A program made the position numbers and the translations under genes. This document shows, one piece after another, positions 23,856 to 36,063 of a stretch of DNA of 57,556 nucleotides. Below the pieces are notes generated by a model that worked only from the letters and a program-made list of their open reading frames with translations, made no database searches and was not told where the DNA came from. How positions within the stretch are numbered: position 1 is the first letter of the stretch; each line of letters opens with the position of its first letter. Origin of the DNA: Brevipalpus yothersi (Eukaryota > Arthropoda > Arachnida > Trombidiformes > Tenuipalpidae); contig QZCP01000297.1 in the NCBI GenBank assembly GCA_003956705.1, positions 1 through 57,556 on the forward strand. Reading direction: 5' to 3'.

Positions 23856-25368
23856 TCAAACTTGTTGTTCTTCCATTTGATCTGTTAAACACTGCTTTTC
23901 ACTGGTTGATTCCCCTTCAGCTGACGATAAATCTTTGGCAACATGATTCTCACCTGATTGATTATCATGTGTGGCTAGTTTGATGGCTTTCCATACTGGC
24001 CCACTACTTCGACAGAGCTTGAGTACAAGTCTCTTATTTTCACAACTTGGCGATGATTCGTTTGATATGTCACAGCTATTGGACGGAGATTGACATGTGG
24101 CTGAATCTTGTCCACTTGTTCCACTATCATCGTCAGTGTTTGTACTTTGATGAGCATTGAAATTGTCATCTTCTTGAGAAGATAATTGATGATGATGAGA
24201 ATTTGGTTTATCAATTTTGAGACGATCCAAGGAAAGTGATTTGGTATGTCGCTCCTCACTTAACTTAGTTTGTGGGAAATTATTTTTGGAATTAGGAGTA
24301 CTGTTGGCACTGAGAATCACAGAATTTTGGGGCAATTTAATAATTTCACCAGAATCTCGTATGAATTCACTCCATTCCGAGAGTGATTTGAAGGTGAGAT
24401 TTTCAGCTGACAAGCCGATATTGAGATTCGCATTGGTCAATACTTGCAGAACTTCCGGTGAATTGTCAAGAGGTGGAACTCTCGATATTGGTCCATCGAG
24501 AAAGTGAGTATTGACAGGATCGGAAGGCTCAAAATCTTGATCATTCTCTTTTGATGATGAAGATGGGGATGCAGATGATTGAGGTGATAAATTTGGCAGA
24601 ATATCGGCGGAAGTTCCTCGAATAGTGGTTATTCGTACAGCTTCTTCGGCAGCTCTAGCAAGAGTTTCCAGAGCTTTCAATTTCCGGTGTTTTCGACGTT
24701 TTCGTCGAGCTTCTATCGCTGCTTTGGGGGCTCCGTTGAGTCGTGTGGGTGGCGGATAAATGAAGGCGGTCTGATCATCATATGAGAGATCAAGATTAAG
24801 AAATCTTTTCACAGAACGCTTGAAAACTCTCCAAATTGTGTACGATAACATTGTGTACCCATTACCTGGTCCATTGTAAGTTTCACAATTGTTAATTAAT
24901 AATTTAAAATCTTTTTCAACTTCACTAAAATCAACATATAATCTGTCATCTATTTTCTTTTTCATAATCGATAAATCTATTGGATTTTGAATCACTTCAT
25001 AATACATTGGAGCCATTTTTTCGTTCACAGCCTCTCGAAAAGGCCATGAATCCCGATTAGAGAGGACGGATGAGATTATTTTTTGGAGTCCATCGTACAT
25101 TTCGTCAAATGTCATGTTGATTCTGAGGAGTAAAATGAGAAATTGAACTTTGTACGATATCAATTGATGATTTTAATGGCAATCATTACCTTTTGGCATT
25201 CCAATCCATGAGAAGACATTCATCTTGAGATGAGTAAGAACAAGTGTTGGAATACATTCCACAACTGTTATCATCTTCCATCCAATCGAGACTTGATTCA
25301 CTGGTTATTTCATCAAAACTACGCTTACTACGACCATACGGATGGCCGATCTCATCACATTGAGCCAT
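23856..25368 (-). CDS. Bromodomain protein with disordered C-terminus
   Basis: Two exons, 25368-25190 and 25122-23856, joined in frame (AG|A) across a 67-nt intron, give 481 aa. After an acidic/Ser-rich N-terminus comes a single bromodomain at about 65-167: SWPFREAVNEKMAPMYYEVI (WPF shelf at 86-88), NPIDLSIMKKK, and NNCETYNGPGNGYT, whose Asn143 is the expected acetyl-lysine-binding residue. A basic stretch ARRKRRKHRKLKALETLARA (possible NLS) follows, then about 280 Ser/Asn/Asp-rich residues. It should read acetylated histones in the nucleus. The domain is of the CECR2/FALZ-like sort, but other CECR2-type domains (e.g. DDT) are absent, so I do not name an ortholog. Confidence 0.85.
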
Positions 25369-26752
25369 AATTCTCTTGGATCAAAAAAATTATGGCTTGA
25401 TCAGATGAGAGAGAGAAAGAAAATTTGGAGAGAAACAAATCAAATGTACATCATTTGATCTTCAAATATTAACTTCTTCATCATTTCACCCGTTCATGTT
25501 AACTTTTTTGAGATAGCGTTCCGAACCTGAAAAACAGCAGAGAGAAGAAGAAAATTTCATCTCATGATGACATACAAAATAGCGGATGCTCAATGAAAGA
25601 GAGAGAGAGAGAAAGAGAATCTTCACCACTCTCCACAACTCGATATAGACCCTCTTTAATAGCCCTCAAGCTAGAGAAAGTTATAATCAAAAATGATAGT
25701 GAATTTCAATAAACGAGTTAAATCTTGATGGCAAGAGCATGACATCGCGCCATGAATGATGTTCTGAACTGGTCTCAATCAGAGTGAGCGATACATGCAC
25801 TCATATACAAATACACTGGTATTGACACCATCAACTTTGCTCCTCATCGGTTTGACAAGATCCCATGAAATCGTCAAGATCGATCGAAAGTTTCCACTCA
25901 ATCGAACTTGAGACATTAGGAGAATTTGAACTTCAGTGAAAAAAAATCAACACTAGAGCCGAGACCAAAATGATGGCATAATAATGATGGTATAAAGAAC
26001 ACAAAGAGCTTGGATAAAGACAGCAAGTTTCACACGAATATTTGGCTCAACTAGTGGCTTAAAACTGGGACAAGAGTCGCGGCAAACCGCTTCAAAAAGC
26101 GATAAATAATTGATAAATCAACATAAGATAATTAAAATCAATTAGATACTTACATTGTTGATGATCAGCGGCAATGTTGAGAACGGCCTGAAAATTTAAA
26201 TCACAGAGAGATCACTGGTCAGAGAGACATGGACCGACCGAATGCCACTCTCTCTTCTCTCTCTCTTCTCCCCCTCCCGCTCTTCAAGCCTGTTGCTTGT
26301 CGGTGGCGGGGAGAAGGCCTGAGAAAGGTCTGAAAGAGAGAGAGAGAAAGAGGGAGAGAGGGGAGGGCCACTTCCACTGGCACCGATGGCCGTTCTTTGT
26401 TCGGTCTATGGGCCTCTCTTTGCTAAAGAGTCTTTGGGCTTGTGAAATGCTTTCCAAAACGCTTTCCGGACACCACATCACCATTCTCCGAAGACAGGTC
26501 CGCTCATTGAAGCTCTCCTCCGTGCCTGTGAGAAGTGAACTCTCAGATAGATACACAACGGCGAGGAGAGGAAGGTTTTTCGGTATAATAGTGGGCTCTT
26601 TGATGGTCCTTATTTCTAATGGTTGTAGAAAGAAGGTTCTAATCGGAGAATAAAGAAAAATATATGAAGCTTTCTTTCTCTCGGTCTCTCTTTGGTCAGT
26701 TTTTGTGTAGCAAAACGGAGCAAAATATGAAGAAGACTTTGGTGGCCTCCGA

Positions 26753-26819
<67 letters not shown>

Positions 26820-27512
26820 TTCTTCAAGTCATTCATGATCGTTTGCTTACTTCCGAAGTTCTTGACGGAAAGATGCTAATGACCTCTCGACTTATCGCTC
26901 TTGGAAAACTTGAAAACTGGCCATGTGTTGAGAACACTCTCTCACACACACAAATTCTCAATGAGTTACTGATGGTCCTGCCGATTGCTATTTTTCAACC
27001 ACAGAATAATTTCTTCTTTATCCCCATGTCCTCAGGGTGTTCCAAGAAAGTTTTTAAAGAATCACCGGATTTTAGATGAAAATGTTTACCACTTATCCTA
27101 TCATCATGAAACAACACATGATATAGAATGATCAACTTCAATCGATGGATAAGAATGGAACCCTGGGAACAATATGTATACATTGTGACTCGATCAATAA
27201 TTGTCTCTCAAGTTTTCACAATAGACTCATCAATTCATTTGACAGAATTTGAGCACGCAATCGAATCGATCAGATTTTTTTTTGTGTGATTCTTCTCAAT
27301 GAATAACGATTCTTTGTCTGGTTATAGAGAGATTACAAAATTGTGTGAACCAGACATTTTTTATTATTTTACAAAATTCAGAATTTTCTTTAAATCACTA
27401 GAATTCGAAAAAAAAGATCGTAACAAATCATTTGAACAGCTCAATTGAGACCTCTCCATAGTCATATTCTGCTGACAATTTATCTGGGTCTTCGGTAAGA
27501 TAATCATCTCTC
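25369..27512. other. Intergenic region with GA/CT-rich DNA
   Basis: 2.1 kb without a supported gene. GA-rich patches lie at about 25592-25618 and 26330-26360. A 59-bp (TC)n tract lies at 26757-26815. Several ORFs run through these repeats and are low complexity. The lower end holds the promoter of the bromodomain gene. Confidence 0.4.
26757..26815. repeat. (TC)n dinucleotide tract, 59 bp
   Basis: Uninterrupted TC repeat in a gene-free region between the bromodomain gene and the unknown secreted-protein gene. A plus-strand ORF crossing it codes only for a Leu/Ser run. Confidence 0.97.
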
Positions 27513-28352
27513 TTAGTTTGGTCCCATCATCATTGGTTGTGTGCTCATTCCCATTCCCATTGGCGACAAATTCATACTCTCAGTTCCCATTGGAGATGCT
27601 AGCATGGGTAGATTTGGAATCGGCCTTATGCCGAAGAATATATATTCCAGATTTCGGATAGCTCCCGGTATACCAATATTATACTTGTCCATGGTACTGA
27701 TCAGAAGTTCAGCGTTCATTCTCATCGCATTGAATAGAGTCAGAGGAAGTTCAGCAACGAAGCCCAATATATTCACTCCCTTCTTAGCGAACCATGTAAT
27801 AATGTTGTTAACAATTGATAAAATACGAATCATTACTCGTCCAATGAAAGCTCCAACTCGTCCCACAGTTCGTGCTGAATAAGATAATTGTATTCATAAT
27901 GAATATTATTTCAAATTTCAAGAAATTCATGAAGCTATGATTGATCAACTAAATAGGATATCTTACACAATAGTCCGGTACTCTTTTCACTGGTCAACAC
28001 TGTGGCCATCATGCCTCCACCCTTAGTGACCACTCGGCCCATCATACTGTTCATTACTCTGTTCATTCCGGGAACTTTTTGCAATCTGTTCGCGTAACTG
28101 GCCATTTTCAGGATGCTCGACGCTATTCAACAGACAGATACAAACACATAGAAACAATGAGAATCTTAGTAAGTAGCATATTCGAAGTAATCCGAATAAA
28201 TCGGGATACATTTCGTTCAAAGTTGAGTATTTGGCGCTTGAATAGGGTTGAACGATGCGAACAAAACGTCCCGAACGAGCGTACGTACCAGATTGACCAT
28301 GGGCCATGATGGCCACCGATGAAAGGCAGAGAGCTAAGAAGATGAGCTTCAT
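27513..28352 (-). CDS. Small secreted protein, unknown family
   Basis: Three exons, 28352-28289, 28122-27967 and 27874-27513, joined in frame (G|CG, then T|CA), give 193 aa. The first exon is a signal peptide: MKLIFLALCLSSVAIMAHGQ, with cleavage expected after about residue 20. The mature chain is Met/Gly-rich and basic: ASYANRLQKVPG, then VVTKGGGMMATVLTSEKS, then RTVGRVGAFIGRVMIRILSI, an Ile/Val-rich amphipathic middle, and a tail with repeated PMG (MNLSPMGMGMSTQPMMMGPN). There are almost no cysteines, so it is not a disulfide-stabilised toxin or venom peptide. I recognise no family; it may be a lineage-specific secreted or cuticular product. Intron 1 lies right after the signal peptide. Confidence 0.75.
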
Positions 28353-30163
28353 TATCGATTATGGTTGGAAGCTGATATAGAGAGATAAAGGACAAAACCA
28401 CTGAGAATAATGAAGGACGGAGGTTTGAAAGTTATTCCGTTGGTAACAGACACTTTTATACTAGCTTTTTGATTTTGTCTCTTGATTATACTCACCGAAT
28501 ACAACTGACTCTACGTACTTGTGTGTATCGCTTTTGACGACATCATTCAATGAAAAAAAGTAACTTGACTTAGATAAAGTGATCACTTTCGCTCTATGGC
28601 CAAGGGTATTGATAATTAATTGGTAATGATTTAGAATTTGTCTTCACCTGCTATTGTTTCCAATAGCTTAATCTGATTGCTTCCAGTTGTAACGGAATTC
28701 TTTCCATAAAAAATGGTCTTGACGTATATAATCGAATACATTTGGTTGAAGCACATTATTTTGGTTAGTTTTCAGTGTGATATAAAATTTGGAATCTTCA
28801 AATTTTCAAAAATATCACCAGAGACCGAGAGAACTCGAAGGCTAGGAGCTGGCAAACTCTGTCTAGCTGATCCTTTTGAAGCATGTATTGTGTATTGTGT
28901 TTTCATTGTTGAGGCTAACTTTCCCATCAAGCCTTTAAGAAATTTGATTAAATCATCACTTTGACCATAGAAGAAATTTTTAACACCTCATTTCAGCAAC
29001 TGCAATATTTTGAATAATTTTTCAAAATTTGAATTAAAAGAATTTCAAATCCAAAAAAAAAATACTAACTCGTGATTAATTTTGCCAGACATACAGAGAA
29101 AAATTATTTCTCATAACTTCTGGATCAAAACAATAGCTCAATGAAGAATTGTGTCTGAAGTTTCCTGGCTTTGAATGAAACCAAAAATATATTTAAAAAT
29201 TTGGCAAAACATGTTCATGAGTAATGCTTTAACTTTGTCGTCAATCAGTAATAATGCTCCAGTTGGCTAGAAGTTCTGTGTATAAACGTGTCAAAAAGAA
29301 TTGTTGTGGAAGGATTATTCTTCCATCTATGTAAATAACTTAATAAGATAGTATCAGTTAAAGAATTTTGTTTATCTCTCATTGAAAGATCATCAGTTTT
29401 TCTCATCATCAAGGCTGAAACTTTGAACTTCACGATTAAATTTAGACCCTCAAGTTTCCATAGATAGTTACATTCCATGCGAAGAGATCATTTGCCTTTG
29501 TTTTCGATGAAGGTTGCCAAGGAATTGAATGAAATACAATGTAAAATAAAAATAATGCGAAAAGTTACATACTTGCATTTCAATCTGTTCATAATCACAC
29601 AGGCAGTTATGGAATAGAAAGGAATTCATGCCTCTTATTTTGAATTAATCAGTTGTTCTATTCCACTTAAGGAACACTTTGAACAAGTCTGATTCGGCAA
29701 ACGAATATTCCAAAAGATTTGACCCTAATTGATGAAACCTTATTCCCTTGAACTAACTTAATCAACTTTGAAAGTACCGTAAATCTGAAACATTTTGTGA
29801 AGAAAAATTTGTCTATTTTTTATTATCATCAGCTCGATGTTTTAACACCATACACGATGGTACAAAAAAGAAATGATCATTCATTTAATCAATACTATCA
29901 ATATCATCTACATCATTTTTTTGAGAAGAACGATATCATTGTGGATGGTCCTGAGTGAATGGACGACTCATTTTCAATAAGTCATCAAATTAAGAACCTA
30001 TGTAATCATTTTCATGGGATATTTTGCTAGTGCTTTTTCTCCATGCAAACATGTTGGAAGTGAATAGTGGCAATAAATCAAAATCAAAATTATCACTTTT
30101 TACAGATATGGACATCAGCCGTTTGATTTACATATCAATCATGATTAATGGGAAAAGCAACTA
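28353..30163. other. Intergenic region, no gene seen
   Basis: 1.8 kb of AT-rich DNA with scattered short ORFs and no domain, tRNA-like B box or long repeat. It includes the upstream side of the secreted-protein gene and the 3' UTR of the oxidoreductase gene. Confidence 0.4.
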
Positions 30164-30377
30164 TCATTCTTCTTCACATTTTTCCTCCATTTTTCCTTCC
30201 AAAACTTCACGAAACCAATCTTCTTTCCATGAAAGTTCTATTGGCTTTCCATTGGCTCGAGCTGAATCAGTGCAAGCTTGGGCAACTCTCCACGATGCTA
30301 GGCACTCCCAAGCTTTTACTTCAACTTCAGAATCACCTAATAAAAGAAGACAAACGTTTAATTAGTATTCATGATCA

Positions 30378-30458
<81 letters not shown>

Positions 30459-31558
30459 ATCGATTGGAACTTACCTTTAACACAATCGACGAAATGGTTT
30501 AGCTCATTGGCATATGATTCGGTGAATCTTGAGACAAAAGAGTAATAATTTGGAACTTTGATGGTTCCGATGGTTGATTCCATGGTGACTTCACTAGGTT
30601 TTGGATTGGAATTGGTGAGCATTCCGCGTTCACCGAATACTTCAAGTCTTTGGTCATAGCCATATGCTGCATTTCTACTAAGATCAATCATTGCTATAGT
30701 TCCACTGGCAAATTTTATCATTGCAGCGGCAACATCCCAATCACCACATTCAGCGTATCCATCCATAAATGCACTGCCTGTAGCGGTGACCATTATGGGC
30801 AGTTCGCCGGTAACAGCAATTATCAGATCAATATCATGAATACCCTGATCATGGAATATGCCTTTGGATACCTTGATGTATGATAGAGGCGGTGGTGGAC
30901 AATCACGAGAGCACATTTTAATCAAATGAATTTTACCAATATCACCATGTCGAACACGTTCTTTGATCAACCGGAAAGTAGAATCAAATCGACGATTAAA
31001 TGCACAGAATAGTGGAATATTTTTGGCAATGGCCAATCGATAGCAACGTTCCGTCATTTGATAATCATCTGAGAGAGGTTTCTCACAGAATACAGCTTTA
31101 CCAGCTCTCAATGCTTTCATAATAAGTTGTCCATGGGTGAATGTTGGTGTTCCAATTACCACAGCGTCCACTTCCGGATCATCAAATACTAATTTGTCAT
31201 CTTTTGGATGGATCATTTTCACATCGTCCAAATGCCATCTATATCGCATATAATTAACTCGCTCTTGGACTGCTTCCACACAGTACAGTAGCTTGATGTC
31301 TGGGTTGTGGAGTAAAGTTTCCACATGAACAGTGCCAATAGTTCCCAGACCGAATAGAGCCACACGGATACGAGATTCGTCATATCTAATGCCACTTCCG
31401 GTGCCAATTTTGGTACCTTTAGCGATACGATCAGAGCTATGATACAGTCCATCAGGTAATATTTTCCATCCTTTCAGATCTTTCAAGAATCTATCACAGG
31501 TGAAGGGTGAAGGAAAAGAATCGAAAAAAATATTGAATCCAGTGTTCTTAGTGGTCAA
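30164..31558 (-). CDS. Gfo/Idh/MocA-family NAD-dependent oxidoreductase (inositol dehydrogenase-like)
   Basis: Coding sequence on the minus strand: an upstream exon entered at or before 31546-31558 and ending 30475, joined in frame (G|GT) to 30336-30164. IRVALFGLGTIGTVHVETLL is the Rossmann NAD(P)-binding loop. VVIGTPTFTHGQLIMKALRA and AGKAVFCEKPLSDD hold the catalytic-lysine motif (EKP), and GIFHDQGIHDIDLIIAVTGE holds the family HDxGxHDID motif. The active site looks intact. Substrate is unknown; inositol or related sugars/polyols are typical. No in-frame ATG precedes the domain in this exon, and an in-frame TGA lies upstream at about 31570. The true start is therefore in another exon; a candidate at 34641-34696 is listed, but its phase does not fit directly. 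The 138-nt intron carries a 75-bp (GA)n tract. Confidence 0.88.
30382..30456. repeat. (GA)n tract inside the oxidoreductase intron
   Basis: 75-bp uninterrupted GA (CT on the transcribed minus strand) filling more than half of the 138-nt intron at 30337-30474. In the sense of the gene it is a long pyrimidine run between donor and acceptor. The intron has no stop codon for about 100 nt in the exon frame, so retention would add a (Leu-Ser)n tail. Confidence 0.95.
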
Positions 31559-34500
31559 AAAGAATTGTCAATGACGATAAACGAAATCGATGAAGAGAAT
31601 CGTCAACAACAACAAGAACAACGCAAAAAGTAAAAAACATTGGAACTGAACAATCGAGACTGGAATTTGGTTCCATATTCGATTTCAGTCGCCCTGTGTT
31701 TTTTTTGTCAACTAGTTAAGGCACTATTGCGATGCTAACAAGTAACAATTGAAAGAATTGTATAAAATAGGAATTGAGCATGTTGAGAAAAGCTAGGATC
31801 TTGGGCCGCTTTGCTTGAAAGATGATCTCTCTGTTGAAAAAAAGATAATCTTTATGCTTGTCTATTCTGGATCTTGGTTAGAGTATCTTGGATGTATCTG
31901 CGAAAATAATTCAATCTGCGCTTACATTTCGAATTTGTGATATATATGTAAAGATTTTTTTTTCGTTCGATTAGTGTGTTAGGTGCAAAATTTATTGATT
32001 CATTTTTGGGTTTTCTAATTGATGATTATATATCACAAATTGTACGAAATGTATTCGGATATCATGATCCGCTTTCAGGGGGTTTACCTTTGATCGTACT
32101 AGATAACTGGACATTCCCACACACTAAACTTCCATGTGGAAGTAAGTGTGCGAGTCTGTGGGTGGACATGAACGATGCCATCCATTGGAAGAAGTTCCTT
32201 CCGTTCATTTTATCCTGCCGAAGTATAGAAGATTTTTTTTTGAAAGAGTTGGAGAAGTGAAAATTCTCTTAACTCTTCACAGATTCAGAGGGAAATCTTT
32301 TTGTCGAGAGTAGCTCGAGTGGTGACAATCACAATCAGAACGAATCTGATTGAGATGTGACACTTTTTGCTTACTCTCGAAAATCGATATTCTCTGTCTC
32401 TTATCGGCCTCTGATGTTGATCGGAATAAAAACTAAAGCAATTATTTCACGCAAAATTCAAAAAATCGCTTCTCGACCTAGACTTTTTCTCTCTCTCCAA
32501 ATCTCTTTACGCCTTCACCGAAAAAAAACCGATCAACTGTCATTTTAACCCGGATTCATGAATTCCATATTTCCTGCTTTTAATTGACTCTTTCTTCGAG
32601 AATCTTCCATCTTACATCATTCATATTCAGTCCAAATTATCGAACACACCATCATACACATGTACATACATGATCATATTTCATCATTCTTGTAATGTGA
32701 GTTTCCAACTTCCTCCAGGAATCTTCCGATGATTATGTGAAGATGATTCTCATCATCAATTGAGCAATTCAATACAATAAAAGGGATGTAGACTCAACAA
32801 ACGACTAGAAAAAATACATAATATACATTACATAAGGAATCATGCAATAAGAGAGAGAGAGATGAGATCGATAGAACGCGCTGACTCAGATAAATTGGCC
32901 TTCAAAAAGATACAATGTGATACAATCGAGTATGTTAGAGTGGAGCCAAGCTAAATTTGGATCCCCAAGAGCAGAGAGTATGTATGTTCAACAGTTGCGT
33001 GTTGTGCCCTTTACGTGAAAAGTTGAGGAACATTATCTGAAAATCCTACATAAACATCCGACTGCTGGTGTTAGTCAGCAGCCAAACATTCGCTCATTCA
33101 TGAGTTTTTCTCTGACACCCAAAGAAAGATGTGATCCAAAAAGTAGACCTGTCACTCGTCGAAAGAAGCTTCCATAATAATATTCCAAGAATTTGTCTTT
33201 CCACTGTCAAAGCTTATATGAATCTTGTGAGAAAAAGTTCGTGCAATGCTATTGCTGCTTTCTACTGAAATCGATCAATAAAAGAGCCGCTATATTCACA
33301 TTCTATTCTATCGATCGACTTAATACTTCTGAGAAAGCCTCTTCTTTCCTTTCTCTCCCCTCCTCGAATATCCCGCAGACTAACGCTCATGGAAAAGACT
33401 ATAGAATGATGGAGAATGTTCTATTATCAAGTGTTCTTTTCCAAATGGACGTTACTAAGCGACGAACTCCTCCACATTCAGAACTTTCATGGAAGAGGAG
33501 GGGAGAAAAGGAGGAGAGAGAGATGCTCATCCATGAACATGGCTGTTCTACAGAAAATTCTGAGGAGTCTCCAAAGGGTGAGAGAAAGGGATTTCTCATC
33601 GATCGATAAAGTCGGCTAGTCTGATCAGAATTTTGGGCAAGGGCAGGGCCAAACTGCACGCTTCACACCGGTAGGACCATGTAAAGTAATAAAAGAGAGA
33701 GAGAAAGAGAGATGGAAGGGCAAGTTTAAGGCCATTCAGTCTGAGAGGATAAATGTATGCAATGCGTATTAAGCTTAATTAAACAATCTGAGGCTATAAA
33801 TTTAGTCTGGATAAGGTGTCGAGGAACCTTCTGGAAGATTTCCCGAAATCTTTTACTATCTCAACGGTTGTTTGACTAAGTGGTGAGATAAGTAGGGGAG
33901 AGAGAGAGGAGGAGAGAATATCTCTCTGCTGAAAATATGTGGAGGACAAAATCTAATATTACAAGTGGAATAGTTTTGCTTTCAAGAACGAGGTGAATAG
34001 GAAGGAAAGATTCCTCTTGCTCAAGGAGGAGCTTAAGAGGATGGGTCGATGGAACACATTTACCTATGGAATATAACTGTATGATAAAGTAAGTGCATGG
34101 TCCAAAGGATATCGATCTTCTTCCTCAGCTATGTCACTGATCGATAATTTTTAATAGATACATACATTTGATGATAGAGATAAATTACTTGAGACACTCT
34201 AATTGACTAGGTAATCAATATGACTAGTTGATAAGATTTCTTCTAGTTCTAGACCTGAATGTTGAGTGAAGGAAGGAAAATCAAACAAGTAACTTCACAC
34301 AGCACATCGTGAATCCCGGGAAAATTGGAGCGACAATGGTAATCGAATTATTGTCTCTAGAATAATCGATATGTGAGCTGAATTGATCACAAGTGGGAAG
34401 GAAATCAAATGTCAATCATTTGGGGTGAAAAAATATATTCATGTATGTACAAATTGGATTCAACACCCACACCGGTCATTGTTAAGTAACCCGGTCTATG

Positions 34501-34640
34501 GGACACACAAGCATTCTCTCCAACTTTTTCCACTCACTTCGATCTTACGGCGCAGTTTCTATCATTACTAACGGTGGTGTTGAGGAGAAGAATTAATATT
34601 CCTGAAGCTGGAAAGATTGAAAAAATCGAATAAAACTCAC
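31559..34640. other. Long stretch without a supported gene
   Basis: 3.1 kb. The part next to 31559 may be the first intron or 5' UTR of the oxidoreductase gene. Several 60-140-codon ORFs on both strands (e.g. 31976-32260, 33193-33609) have no domain or splice partner. GA-rich patches lie at about 33690-33712 and 33896-33918. No RNA gene is recognised. Confidence 0.35.
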
Positions 34641-34696
34641 TTTTGATATTTAGCATCCAATTCGAAGCCAATGTGAGGAACCACAGGACCAGACAT
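34641..34696 (-). CDS. Candidate first coding exon, minus strand
   Basis: An ATG at 34696 in good context (GAAAATGTC) opens 18 codons, MSGPVVPHIGFELDAKYQ, ending at a strong donor GTGAGT with two bases (AA) left over. No matching exon follows nearby. It could be the first exon of the oxidoreductase gene 3 kb downstream, whose own exon lacks an ATG, but a direct join leaves the frame one base short, so a microexon would be needed. It may also be chance. Confidence 0.3.
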
Positions 34697-36063
34697 TTTC
34701 GACCACAATTTGTATTCTCAGATATTTACCCAAGTCAACCAATATATTATATATAGATAATAGAAAAGAACCCAAATACCAATTGATTTTTTGTCAAGTG
34801 ATCGCACCACCAACAGCGCAAAAGATTTTCAATGACTTTTTTACCCAGGAAATCCAGAAAGAATCGACCAACCAATGTGTGTCAGTTCGATGACAATCAA
34901 AAATCAGAAGCAAGACACAGTGAAAACAAGTCTGACTAATCAAGAATCAGAGCAAGAAAGCAAACTAATCAAGCGTAAAGAGAATTTCGAGAGAGATCTG
35001 AAGTCGAGAATGACAGAAAGCAAGTCAAACGAAAGCTCATCTGAATCAGAACTTTCATCTTTTCTCCGTTTTTATATCCATAGGAAGGGGGTCAAAGTGG
35101 GGGAAAGTGATGAGAAAGCGCCGCCTCTTGGAACTTTTGAATGCAATCATGTAAGCCGATGATGATTATGGAATATTCTGATATTGTGTTTCACTTTTGT
35201 GCCAAGATGCGCTTCATGGGCGAGGCCTTGGGAACGGAAATAGACGGAAGAGTTGCACACAATTAGATCAACTCTCGATGGCTTGATGGCCTCAAATATC
35301 AATCCAATATTTTTATCGATGATTTTTTTACATGTACACTTTTGATTGATCTAATTTCACCATTTCGGATACTTTTCCATTAGAGTATATTTCCAATGAT
35401 AGTTTTGGAAAAATTCCAGTCTGATGATCTTTGTTCATAAAACTATCGATGGTTAAGAATCAGCAAAGATTGACTGTCAACTGTCAAATAGGCCCAATAG
35501 CTATCAAGTTAACGAGAAGAGATTCACATGGTGGTTTGATGCGATCGACTCACGATTTTTACACGAATTGTAAAGATGAAGGCAGAACTTTTAATCTGTT
35601 CTCTCCCCTTAAACTTTCTGAACTTTAAGAAAAATAAGGATTACAATGATTAATTGACCAAAATGTATAGGGGAAGCTGCAAGAGTGATTAAAAACTGGC
35701 GATCACTCAGGCCCTCAGAGCCAGTATCTATCGAAGCATTAATTATTACAGAAAGTAAGTTTCATCGAACTTTTAGCATTGAACTTGCTCATCTACTTCT
35801 TACCATTTCCATTAATTATATTTTCCTCTGACTTGATAATGAATACAAAAGTTTTACTTTCAAGAGTCAAGTGCAGCACAAAATTGTACAATACTAGACT
35901 CAGAGAGCTCAGCTTGCGGAACTCAATCATCGCATAGAGATCATTTGCAACTCACAGTTCTCTCGTAATCTCGTAATTTTATGATCTGAAATCTTATTCT
36001 AAATTAGCCACTTGTTCTTCTTCATAGATTTTTGCGTTTAATTCGTTCTTATCAAGTCTCAAT
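34697..36063. other. Intergenic region upstream of the insulin-like gene
   Basis: 1.4 kb with no recognised gene. A 95-codon Ser/Glu/Lys-rich plus-strand ORF at 34875-35162 is low complexity and not called. The final few hundred bases should hold the promoter of the insulin-like peptide gene. Confidence 0.4.

Noticed and set aside
31976..32260. 94-codon plus-strand ORF
   Set aside because: No domain; its start is not an ATG-type context and it ends in a low-complexity stretch.
33193..33609. 138-codon plus-strand ORF
   Set aside because: Composition is patchy and no domain or splice partner is seen; overlapped by an equally long opposite-strand ORF.
34875..35162. Ser/Glu/Lys-rich 95-codon ORF
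   Set aside because: Low complexity; no domain or splice signal supports it.
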